64,000 bases of DNA from Thalassotalea litorea (lineage in GTDB: Bacteria; Pseudomonadota; Gammaproteobacteria; Enterobacterales; Alteromonadaceae). Made by a program: the position numbers and the translations under genes. The stretch's first letter is position 1, and each line of letters starts with the position of its first letter. Below, piece by piece: positions 25,660 to 32,335 of the stretch. The stretch spans positions 121,586-185,585 of the forward strand of contig NZ_VCBC01000011.1 of NCBI RefSeq assembly GCF_005843925.1. The letters are read 5' to 3'. The notes beneath the pieces are model-generated. The model saw nothing but the letters and a program-made list of their open reading frames with translations. It ran no database searches and was not told the origin of the DNA.

Positions 25660-26649
25660 GTGAACGATAGACTTTCTGTGGCGCCAATGCTGGATTGGAC
25701 TGATCGCCATTGTCGTTATTTCTACCGGGTAATGAGTAAACACACGGTGTTGTATACCGAAATGGTAACCACCGGGGCGATTCTGTTTGGCAAGGGCGAC
25801 TACCTCGCTTTTAATGACGAAGAGCATCCTGTGGTGTTGCAGCTCGGTGGTAGCGATCCCAAAGCAATGACGGAATGCGCCAAAATTGCCGAGCAGCGCG
25901 GCTATGACGCAATCAACATCAATGTAGGTTGTCCGTCGGACAGGGTCCAAAACGGTCGTTTTGGCGCTTGTTTAATGGCAGAGCCTGAGCTGGTGGCGCA
26001 ATGTGTCAGTGATATGCAGGCGGCGGTTTCGGTACCTGTTACGGTAAAATCTCGTATCGGTATTGACGATAAGGATAGCTACGAGTTTCTGCACAAGTTT
26101 ATTGAAACCGTATCAGCAGCAGGTTGTGAACACTTTATTGTTCACGCCCGTAAAGCCTGGCTCAGTGGTTTAAGCCCAAAACAAAACCGTGAAGTTCCAC
26201 CGTTGGATTATTCCCGTGTGTATCAAATTAAACAGGATTTTGAGCAGCTTAAAATATCCATTAATGGTGGTATCACCACGTATGAGCAATCGTTAGAGCA
26301 TTTGCAACATATCGATGGAGTGATGATTGGCCGCGAGTTTTACCAAAACCCTTATTTGATGGCGAGTGCCGATCAGGTGATTTATGGTAAGAATACACCG
26401 ATATTAACTCGCGAAGAGATTATCGATCACATGTGTCAGTATATTGATAAGCAGATAGCGCCTGCAGCACCAGGTCAGCACACCCCTCGGGTTTGGCATA
26501 TCGTTCGTCATATGCTGGGCTTGTGTAATGGCTTACCTGGCGCCCGTAAATTCCGTCGTTATTTATCGGAAAACGCTGGTAAAGAAGGGGCTAATTCTCA
26601 TGTGCTTCGTGAGGCATATGCCCTGACAGGTCAGCCGGATACCGAATAA
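25660..26649 (+). CDS. dusA: tRNA-dihydrouridine(20/20a) synthase DusA
   Basis: A 329-residue FMN enzyme that reduces uridine 20/20a in the D-loop of tRNAs using NADPH. The start is GTG at 25660, giving [22 protein letters not shown] as in E. coli DusA. Further motifs are the substrate/FMN strand [20 protein letters not shown] with the catalytic-type Cys, VKSRIGID, the [16 protein letters not shown] signature of the DusA subfamily and [11 protein letters not shown] of the phosphate site. Length and ends fit the family. It appears monocistronic, with a stem-loop just downstream. Confidence 0.97.
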   Translation: MNDRLSVAPMLDWTDRHCRYFYRVMSKHTVLYTEMVTTGAILFGKGDYLAFNDEEHPVVLQLGGSDPKAMTECAKIAEQRGYDAININVGCPSDRVQNGRFGACLMAEPELVAQCVSDMQAAVSVPVTVKSRIGIDDKDSYEFLHKFIETVSAAGCEHFIVHARKAWLSGLSPKQNREVPPLDYSRVYQIKQDFEQLKISINGGITTYEQSLEHLQHIDGVMIGREFYQNPYLMASADQVIYGKNTPILTREEIIDHMCQYIDKQIAPAAPGQHTPRVWHIVRHMLGLCNGLPGARKFRRYLSENAGKEGANSHVLREAYALTGQPDTE

Positions 26650-26680
26650 GCGCTATCGCTTTCGTGAGCTTTTGTTAATA

Positions 26681-26710
26681 ACGGGACACAATGGCTGTCC
26701 CGTATTTGTT
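26681..26710 (+). terminator. Stem-loop terminator after dusA
   Basis: ACGGGACA (26681-26688) pairs with TGTCCCGT (26696-26703) around a 7-base loop, followed by the moderately T-rich ATTTGTTTG. Confidence 0.7.
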
Positions 26711-27002
26711 TGTATATCTTCCTTGTCATTATCCCCAACCATACTGAATTCCTATTTACGGAAATTTTGACTTTCGATGCGGCAAAATGAACCGGATAGC
26801 CTTTTGGAACGTAAAGATTTCGAAAATTAATGGAAATAAATTTGCAGAAAACTGAACCTTTTTGTAATTTGCTGCGACTAAAGAGTAAATCCAAACCGGG
26901 ACAGGTTTAAACGCGAATACGGAATGTACGGTTTTTTAAGCCGGATAAATTTGCAAAGTCACCAGGCTTGCGCTCTTCAACTTAGATTAGGACGAGGCTG
27001 AT
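26711..27002. other. Intergenic region upstream of a small membrane ORF
   Basis: No gene is supported here. A minus-strand ORF overlapping it has no ribosome site or recognisable content. The right end should carry the promoter of the 47-residue membrane ORF. Confidence 0.4.
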
Positions 27003-27146
27003 ATGCCCAATTTAATGATATTTTTTGCTATTTTAATGCTGCCAGCGGCCTGTTTGTTAGGTAGTTCGATTATTGCTTCGTTACTGGAGCGTGAAAACGT
27101 AGAATCCGTTCATGAGTCGCAAATGCGCTCGGCCAAAAACACGTAA
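27003..27146 (+). CDS. Small single-span membrane protein, 47 aa
   Basis: An ATG at 27003, preceded by CGAGG about 6 bases upstream, opens a 47-codon frame. The product has one hydrophobic helix (LMIFFAILMLPAACLLGSSIIASLL) followed by a short charged tail. It could be a small inner-membrane protein; a Cys in the helix could alternatively be a lipobox (LPAAC). No family is recognised. Codon use and the ribosome site support it. Confidence 0.5.
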   Translation: MPNLMIFFAILMLPAACLLGSSIIASLLERENVESVHESQMRSAKNT

Positions 27147-27690
27147 CCTCTTAATCCCTCAATTCTAAAACTCAGAATATCGGTAAAGACCTGAAAATAC
27201 CTTAAGCCTTCGTAAATCTGAGCTCTGATATCTAAAAAACTAATACATCAGAAGCAATACCTTAAAACTAATACCTTAAAATCAGGCTTGTAATGTATAT
27301 CCGCTTTATTCTAATCAAAGGCCGGGTTCTTTCTTCTCTCAGCTTATAGTCTCTGCTTCTAGTTTCCGCTTCTAGTTTCCGCTTCTAGTTTCTGCTTTCT
27401 CTATCCATCTTAAATCTTCAGTTTTTTTCACCAACACATCAGCGCCCCTTTTTTGCCATTCATCAGCCTTGAGGATCGATTACCCGGTGTCTGGAGCGCT
27501 TCTCGGTTCTCTGGAACTACGAATTTTGGCACCTTTGGCAACAGCTAAATGCAATGTTGGTCAATTTCACCAACTCATTGGTTAAATATGCTAATAGATC
27601 TATCGATTCTTCTACGCCTCTTCCCATGATTAAAAATCACTCTTTAATATACCCCTTTGAAAACAGTCACTTAACAAAAAATAACAAATT
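27147..27690. other. Non-coding stretch with short repeats upstream of the psp promoter
   Basis: About 540 bases with no supported gene. It contains AATACCTTAAAA-type repeats near 27255-27290 and a 13-bp tandem repeat at 27339-27403. The part just before the sigma-54 promoter is where a PspF-type enhancer-binding site and an IHF site would be expected, but I cannot define them. Confidence 0.45.
27339..27403. repeat. 13-bp tandem repeat, about five units
   Basis: Units TCCGCTTCTAGTT or TCTGCTTCTAGTT start at 27352, 27365 and 27378; a diverged unit lies before them (27339) and a partial one after (27391). It is the second 13-bp direct array in the window and shares no sequence with the one at 19257. 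Confidence 0.8.
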
Positions 27691-27705
27691 GGCACAGCAC
27701 TTGTA
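27691..27705 (+). promoter_or_regulatory. Sigma-54 promoter of the psp-type operon
   Basis: TGGCAC (27691-27696), five bases, then TTGT (27702-27705) gives the -24/-12 pattern with exact GG/TT spacing, almost the same as the E. coli pspA promoter. It lies 66 bases before the first gene of the PspA/PspC cluster. Dependence on RpoN and a PspF-like activator is inferred; pspF is not in the window. Confidence 0.85.
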
Positions 27706-27770
27706 AGTACTTATACAAGATTAAGTCATTAATTAGCAAAACATACGAATCAGTATGGTAAGGGTTGAAA

Positions 27771-28091
27771 ATGAACACGTTAAGCAAACAAATCGGTATC
27801 GCCTCTTTAGTACTAGTAACCAGTACTTTATTTACCACGGGTGCAAAGGCTGAGCAGTTAGTGTCTTTGCAAACGGCCCTGGACATGATGGTGGAAAATC
27901 AAGGTCGCATGGTTGCGAACCAACTCCACCAGCAAGTTAAAAACAGCATTGCTCAAGAAGTGCACAACTTCAAAATCGATGCACAGTATGTAACGGATAA
28001 AGGTGTACCAACCGTCACCATTCGTGAAATCAGCAACTTCGATAAAGACGATGCGGATTCAGATAAAACACAAGATAAATCAGGAGAATAA
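27771..28091 (+). CDS. Small exported protein, first gene of the psp-type operon
   Basis: A 106-residue protein; ATG at 27771 with AAGGG 6 bases upstream is preferred to the in-frame TTG at 27765. A signal peptide (IASLVLVTSTLFTTGAKA) precedes a short helical mature domain (residues about 28-70) and an acidic, Asp/Lys-rich tail. I recognise no family. It is the first gene after the sigma-54 promoter and ends 2 bases before pspA, so it must be co-induced with PspA. A periplasmic role in sensing or buffering envelope stress is inferred only from position. Confidence 0.8.
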   Translation: MNTLSKQIGIASLVLVTSTLFTTGAKAEQLVSLQTALDMMVENQGRMVANQLHQQVKNSIAQEVHNFKIDAQYVTDKGVPTVTIREISNFDKDDADSDKTQDKSGE

Positions 28092-28093
28092 AA

Positions 28094-28756
28094 ATGGGTA
28101 CGTTTTCTCGTTTAACCGACATCATTAACGCCAACATCAACAGCTTGCTGGATAAGGCGGAAAACCCTGAAAAAATGATCCGTTTGATCATTCAGGAGAT
28201 GGAAGAAACTTTGGTCGAGGTTCGCACCTCGGCCGCCAAGCAAATCGCTGAGAAGAAAACACTGACTCGTCAGTTGCGAACGCAAACTGAAAAAGCGGCG
28301 CAATGGCAGGAAAAAGCAGAGTTAGCGATTAATAAAGGTCGTGATGATCTGGCGCGCCAGGCATTGCTTGCCAAACAACAATGCCAACCGGTTATCGCTG
28401 ATATTGAAGCGCAACTGGTGCAAGTAGAAAAGTTGCTGGAATCGATTCAAACCGATAGCAACCGTCTTCAGGAAAAGCTCAATGAAGCAAAACAACGCCA
28501 GGAAGCGAGTGTAAAGCGTCAGCAATCTGCAGAAGTGCGTTTAAAAGTGCGTGAAACCGTAAAGTTTGAGCAAATCGATGATGCCATTTTACGATTCGAA
28601 AAATTTCAGCAAAAAGTCGACGGTATAGAAGCTCAGGTTGAAGCATACGATTTGACCGAGGCGAAAACCCTGGAAAGTCAATTTCATGAGTTAGAGGCTG
28701 AAGAGTCGATAGAACAAGAATTGCAGGCAATGAAGAAGAAAGTTGCCAACGGATAG
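28094..28756 (+). CDS. pspA: Phage shock protein A (PspA/IM30 family)
   Basis: A 220-residue coiled-coil protein of the PspA/Vipp1 (ESCRT-III-like) family. The N-terminal amphipathic helix MGTFSRLTDIINANINSLLDKAENPEKMI is nearly canonical, followed by long heptad-rich helices to about residue 190. PspA polymerises on the inner face of the damaged inner membrane, helps to keep the proton gradient, and in enterobacteria also restrains the activator PspF. Context supports this: a sigma-54 promoter upstream and pspC downstream. Its stop codon sits inside an inverted repeat, perhaps setting a higher level of PspA than of later genes. Confidence 0.96.
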   Translation: MGTFSRLTDIINANINSLLDKAENPEKMIRLIIQEMEETLVEVRTSAAKQIAEKKTLTRQLRTQTEKAAQWQEKAELAINKGRDDLARQALLAKQQCQPVIADIEAQLVQVEKLLESIQTDSNRLQEKLNEAKQRQEASVKRQQSAEVRLKVRETVKFEQIDDAILRFEKFQQKVDGIEAQVEAYDLTEAKTLESQFHELEAEESIEQELQAMKKKVANG

Positions 28757-28764
28757 TTGGCAAC
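28742..28764 (+). other. Perfect inverted repeat across the pspA stop codon
   Basis: GTTGCCAAC (28742-28750) and GTTGGCAAC (28756-28764) form a 9-bp stem with a GGATA loop. There is no T-tract, so an mRNA 3'-stabilising or attenuating stem is more likely than a full terminator. Confidence 0.75.
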
Positions 28765-28835
28765 CATAGGTTTTAGAAAGGGTTCAGTAATAATTCTTAA
28801 CGAACTGAATTTGCTGAATGGATAAGGAGAAAGTC

Positions 28836-28937
28836 ATGTTTCCGTTTTCAATAATGATGACACTATGGTTAGTGCCGGTAATCACCTTTTTTATCGGTGC
28901 TGGCGTATTTGGATTAAGTCGCTATTTCAGCGGTTAA
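28836..28937 (+). CDS. 33-residue single-span membrane peptide in the psp operon
   Basis: ATG at 28836 follows a strong ribosome site (AAGGAGA, 5 bases upstream). The product is almost only one hydrophobic helix (MMTLWLVPVITFFIGAGVFGL) with a short SRYFSG end. It occupies the place between pspA and pspC where pspB is found in enterobacteria, but it is about half the size of PspB and lacks its cytoplasmic coiled part. It is either a reduced PspB substitute or a new small stress peptide. Confidence 0.7.
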   Translation: MFPFSIMMTLWLVPVITFFIGAGVFGLSRYFSG

Positions 28938-28970
28938 GCTCGTCTAAACAGGCGCGTTAGCGGAGGATGT

Positions 28971-29183
28971 ATGAGTAAAGTTAAATATAAAATTGAACGG
29001 TCAATTGCGAAAGATCAGGTTCATAAAAAATTGTGTGGTGTTTGTGCAGGCCTCGCTCGCCATTTTTCAATGCCACGCATCGTGGTGAGGGTGCTGGCGA
29101 TTCTGGCACTGATTATGATGCCAACGGTTACTTTGGTCGCTTACGGTGTCGCAGCCTTAATCATGCCAAATCGTTACCTGTAA
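28971..29183 (+). CDS. pspC: PspC domain protein
   Basis: A 70-residue PspC-family protein. The KKLCGVCAGLARHFSMPRIVVRVLAIL motif is the core of the family, followed by a transmembrane helix (LALIMMPTVTLVAYGVAALIM). E. coli PspC is longer (about 119 aa); this one is the minimal PspC domain with no extended periplasmic part. In the known system PspC with PspB senses inner-membrane damage and recruits PspA. Here it is 33 bases after the 33-residue peptide and is directly followed by a hairpin and repeats. Confidence 0.92.
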   Translation: MSKVKYKIERSIAKDQVHKKLCGVCAGLARHFSMPRIVVRVLAILALIMMPTVTLVAYGVAALIMPNRYL

Positions 29184-29225
29184 GCGCAGGCTAATACCTG
29201 CGCAATATCTGCGTAATACCTGCGC
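29184..29225 (+). repeat. Hairpin plus three 11-bp direct repeats after pspC
   Basis: GCGCAGG (29184-29190), one base after the pspC stop, can pair with CCTGCGC at 29197-29203 or with the identical copy at 29219-29225. The right side consists of three 11-base units AATACCTGCGC, AATATCTGCGT, AATACCTGCGC from 29193. No T-tract follows. Two alternative stems with one left arm could modulate read-through into the downstream membrane genes. Confidence 0.75.
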
Positions 29226-29263
29226 ATTTCGTTGTTATTCACGGCGTATTCAAAGGAGTTATT

Positions 29264-29596
29264 ATGTCATTCACTAAGTCTCTGTTTCTGGCCATCATTG
29301 CTACCTTGTTGCTAACCTACCTGTTTGGCAACACCATGTTTGCCTGGTTGGGTATGGATATTGTGATTGACGACCAAGCTGTTGAGCCGATAGAGGCCAT
29401 TGCCATTGCTGCCCTGATTGGGGTGATATTTTTTATTGTAGGCCTAACCTTATTTATCAGCGTGTTTGGTACATTGATTCTGGTGCTTTTGGCCGCATTG
29501 ACGGGATTAGCAGTTGTCGGGCTAAGCGTATTTTGGCCAATTTTATTGTTTGGCTTTGTTATTTGGTTGTTGTGCAGAGAACCGACAACCGAGTAA
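29264..29596 (+). CDS. Small membrane protein in the psp-type cluster
   Basis: A 110-residue protein with about three hydrophobic segments (LFLAIIATLLLTYLFGNTMFAWLG, AIAIAALIGVIFFIVGLTLFISVFG, LILVLLAALTGLAVVGLSVFWPILLFGFVIWLL) separated by a short acidic loop. A good AAGGAG site precedes the ATG. I recall similar short membrane proteins beside PspC genes in Alteromonadales but no named family. It probably shares the stress operon and the same membrane location as PspC. Confidence 0.75.
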   Translation: MSFTKSLFLAIIATLLLTYLFGNTMFAWLGMDIVIDDQAVEPIEAIAIAALIGVIFFIVGLTLFISVFGTLILVLLAALTGLAVVGLSVFWPILLFGFVIWLLCREPTTE

Positions 29597-29717
29597 CCAC
29601 TGTTGCAATATAAGATAAACACAGCAACGACGAGCAAAAGCAACTTGCTGAGTATTGATAAATAAGAGATTATTGTTACTCACTAATAAAAAGCATGAGT
29701 CGTTGAGGTACTATTCC

Positions 29718-30155
29718 ATGAAGAAAATCATTTCTCTAATCTGTTTACTGTTTTTGCTTCCGTCTGCATTTGCCCTGGACATTGAAGTAACCGATCCCTA
29801 CATGCGTGAGCTTATTCCAGGCACCCAAGTCACCTCTGCGTATATGACGATAAAAAATTCTGGTGCTAAAGACATAACGTTTACCAGCGTGACTAGCGTC
29901 GTCAGCGAGAAAATTGAGATACATGAACACACCATGAAAGATGGCATGATGCAAATGGGGAAGCTAGATTCTATTATTATTAAGGCGGGCGAAGAAGTCA
30001 CCTTGCAACCTCACGGATTGCATTTGATGGTTTTCAACCCGACCATGCCTGTGAAAGCGGGACAACAGGTTGATGTTGTATTGCATTTTGACAATGAGCA
30101 ACAAACGACAGTGACAATGCCGGTTAAAGGTTTGAAACCTGCGCATAATCACTAG
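29718..30155 (+). CDS. PCuAC-type periplasmic copper chaperone
   Basis: A 145-residue periplasmic protein. The ATG at 29718 starts a signal peptide (MKKIISLICLLFLLPSAFA). The mature domain is the DUF461/PCuAC fold; copper-binding residues are the His/Met set EIHEHTMKDGMMQMGKL and the later LQPHGLHLMVFNP, that is the H-x(n)-M-x(n)-H-x-M signature. Members deliver Cu(I) to cytochrome c oxidase subunits. The C-terminus ends in an additional His-rich PAHNH. It sits between membrane genes of the psp-type cluster; copper insertion into an oxidase may be linked to membrane-energy stress, but that link is inference. Confidence 0.92.
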   Translation: MKKIISLICLLFLLPSAFALDIEVTDPYMRELIPGTQVTSAYMTIKNSGAKDITFTSVTSVVSEKIEIHEHTMKDGMMQMGKLDSIIIKAGEEVTLQPHGLHLMVFNPTMPVKAGQQVDVVLHFDNEQQTTVTMPVKGLKPAHNH

Positions 30156-30178
30156 TTAATATCCCAAAGGAAATTATT

Positions 30179-31171
30179 ATGGCTTTTTTTACGTCTTTTC
30201 GAACACTCGCCATCATCGGTGTTGTGATTGCGTTCCTGTTCTATCTGTTAGGAGTTTTCTGGAGCTTTGAACCGGATACCTTTAATGTCAAAGAAGTCGC
30301 AGTAAAAGAAGCACAGGCGAACAATGTCGATCCCGTTGTCGGCTACACCACAACCACAACCTTGATCAAGGTTGCGGAAAAACTCTGGGACAAACCCGGT
30401 GGTTATCTGGCAAATGATATTATGCCGCCCTCGGTGTTCCTTGATAACATCCCTGCCTGGGAATATGGCGCATTGGAAATGACGCGAGATTTGTCCTTAG
30501 CCATGCGTCAGTCATTTTCTCGTTCGCAATCGCAATCTTCGGAAAATAAATTTTTAAAAAGCGCGCAGCCAAAGTTTAATAATGATGCCCACAAATGGGC
30601 GTTTCCCAGCTCGGAAAGTATGTACAAAAAAGGCGTTCAGGATTTGTACAAGTTCCGCAACATTCTCGCCGATCCGGAGCAGCAAGGTGCACAATTTTAT
30701 GCACGAGCAGACAATCTTCATGATTGGTTACGAGAAGTAGAAAAACGATTAGGCAGCTACTCACAGCGTTTGAGTGCCAGTGTTGGTCGTAGTCAGCTAA
30801 ATACGGATCTCGCTGGTGATCGCAATGCTCGCCAGTCGACCCAAGGCAGTGCTGAATGGATGGTGAAAACCAGTTGGTGGAAAATTGACGATGAGTTTTA
30901 TGAAGCCAGAGGTGCTTGCTGGGCATTACTGCACTTTTTAAAGGCGGTAGAGGTAGATTTTGCCGATGTTTTAAAAGATAAAAATGCCGGCGTAAGCTTA
31001 CAGCAAATTATCCGCGAGCTAGAAGCGAGTCAGGCAACGGTATGGAGCCCGATGGTATTAAACGGTAGCGGTTTTGGATTGTCAGCAAACCATTCCCTGG
31101 TGATGGCGAACTATATTTCCCGCGCCAATGCGGCATTAATTGATTTACGAGAGTTATTAAGTAAAGGTTAA
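30179..31171 (+). CDS. DUF2333 family inner-membrane protein
   Basis: A 330-residue protein with one N-terminal transmembrane helix (TLAIIGVVIAFLFYLLGVFWSF) and a large periplasmic domain. The segments GYTTTTTLIKVAEKLWDKPGGYLANDIMPP, SFSRSQSQSSENK and QFYARADNLHDWLREVEKRLGSYSQRLSASVG are hallmarks of DUF2333, a gammaproteobacterial family of unknown function. AAGGAAA precedes the ATG. It is the last gene of this direction and runs into the convergent repressor gene with only 3 bases between stops and no terminator stem visible. Confidence 0.9.
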   Translation: MAFFTSFRTLAIIGVVIAFLFYLLGVFWSFEPDTFNVKEVAVKEAQANNVDPVVGYTTTTTLIKVAEKLWDKPGGYLANDIMPPSVFLDNIPAWEYGALEMTRDLSLAMRQSFSRSQSQSSENKFLKSAQPKFNNDAHKWAFPSSESMYKKGVQDLYKFRNILADPEQQGAQFYARADNLHDWLREVEKRLGSYSQRLSASVGRSQLNTDLAGDRNARQSTQGSAEWMVKTSWWKIDDEFYEARGACWALLHFLKAVEVDFADVLKDKNAGVSLQQIIRELEASQATVWSPMVLNGSGFGLSANHSLVMANYISRANAALIDLRELLSKG

Positions 31172-31174
31172 AGA

Positions 31175-32191
31175 CTATTTAACCTTATGCTTGTCGCAGC
31201 TTTGACGAATGAGTAGCTGATGTTCAACGATAACGTCATTGTAATCGGGCTTATCACCATCAATCCATTGTAAGATATAACGAGCAGCCTGTTCCCCTAA
31301 GGAGCGTCCAGGCTGCATTATTGTTGTTAATGCGGGCTCATTGTACTCGCCAATTTGTAGTCCATCAAAGCCTATCACGGAAATATCTTCCGGTATGTTT
31401 AACCCCGCCTCTCTTATTGCCTTACAAGCCCCCATCGCCATTTCGTCATTAAAGCAGAAAATAGCGCTTGGTCTTTGTGATTCAGGTTTAGCGATGATCC
31501 GTAGTCCGTTTTCATAGCCACTGGCGAGCGAATAATCACCGCTATAAATTCGGGTATCAGGTAGGCTTAAGCTATGGTCGAGCAATGTATCGCAAAACCC
31601 TTTTAACCGTTCGTGGGTATTTTGATCATTTTTCAGACCTGTGATCACCGCAAACTCTGTGTGTTCTAACGCAATTAAGTGTCGGGCGATATCTGCTGCA
31701 GCATGAATATTGTCAATCCGTATTGTCGGATAGGGGGTGTTGGCACTGCCACCGGCGGAAACCAATGGAATTTTAGTGGAAGGTATAATCGAAAATTCTG
31801 GGTTAAATGTGGCGAGCTGAATGATGCCATCGGCCTGCTGTGTCTCTACCAGATTAATATAATTAAGCTCCCGCTCTGGACTGTCTTGCGTATCTCCTAG
31901 CAGCACATTGAAACCCGCCTGCTGAGCAACGGATTCTATCCCCCGAATTAATTGCGAAAAAAATAAATTTTCAATATTTGGGATTAGTACGATTAAGGTG
32001 TTGGATCGTTTGTAGCGAAAATTTTGGGACAGCAGGTTTGGTCGATAACCGAGTTCATTTACCGCTTTTTGGACTCGTTCCAAACTCTTCTTGCTAACGC
32101 GATCCGGTTGGCTTATCGCCCTGGATACGGTTGCTATTGATACCCCAAGATGTTTTGCAACATCTCGAATCGTGACGTTTTTCTCTTTCAT
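31175..32191 (-). CDS. LacI-family transcriptional repressor
   Basis: A 338-residue LacI/CytR-type regulator. The N-terminal helix-turn-helix (VTIRDVAKHLGVSIATVSRAI) and hinge helix (YRPNLLSQNFR) are clear, followed by a periplasmic-binding-protein-like effector domain with VLIPNIENLFFSQLIRGIE, DGIIQL, FCFNDEMAMGACKAIREAG and SVIGFDGLQIGEY. It is transcribed away from the symporter/GH3 unit, with a perfect palindromic operator-like site between. It probably represses these genes until a sugar, perhaps a beta-glucoside or galactoside, binds it. The effector cannot be told from sequence. Confidence 0.95.
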   Translation of the reverse strand: MKEKNVTIRDVAKHLGVSIATVSRAISQPDRVSKKSLERVQKAVNELGYRPNLLSQNFRYKRSNTLIVLIPNIENLFFSQLIRGIESVAQQAGFNVLLGDTQDSPERELNYINLVETQQADGIIQLATFNPEFSIIPSTKIPLVSAGGSANTPYPTIRIDNIHAAADIARHLIALEHTEFAVITGLKNDQNTHERLKGFCDTLLDHSLSLPDTRIYSGDYSLASGYENGLRIIAKPESQRPSAIFCFNDEMAMGACKAIREAGLNIPEDISVIGFDGLQIGEYNEPALTTIMQPGRSLGEQAARYILQWIDGDKPDYNDVIVEHQLLIRQSCDKHKVK

Positions 32192-32268
32192 ATCCCTGTC
32201 AACATCGTTAATTAACTGCGTTTTAAATCGTCGATTGTAATTTAGCTTAAATCGTTATAGATTGTATG

Positions 32269-32280
32269 GTAACCGGTTAC
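32269..32280. promoter_or_regulatory. LacI-type operator palindrome
   Basis: GTAACCGGTTAC is a perfect 12-base palindrome with a central CG, the form typical of LacI-family operators. It lies in the 144-base gap between the divergent repressor and symporter genes, 56 bases before the symporter start chosen here. Confidence 0.75.
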
Positions 32281-32335
32281 ATTTTGCGTTTTAAACGTCA
32301 AAATGCAAGTTTTTTTGCTGAGCACTACGATAATA

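Noticed and set aside
26631..26894. 87-codon minus-strand ORF downstream of dusA
   Set aside because: No ribosome site, no recognisable motif, and it covers the dusA terminator stem.
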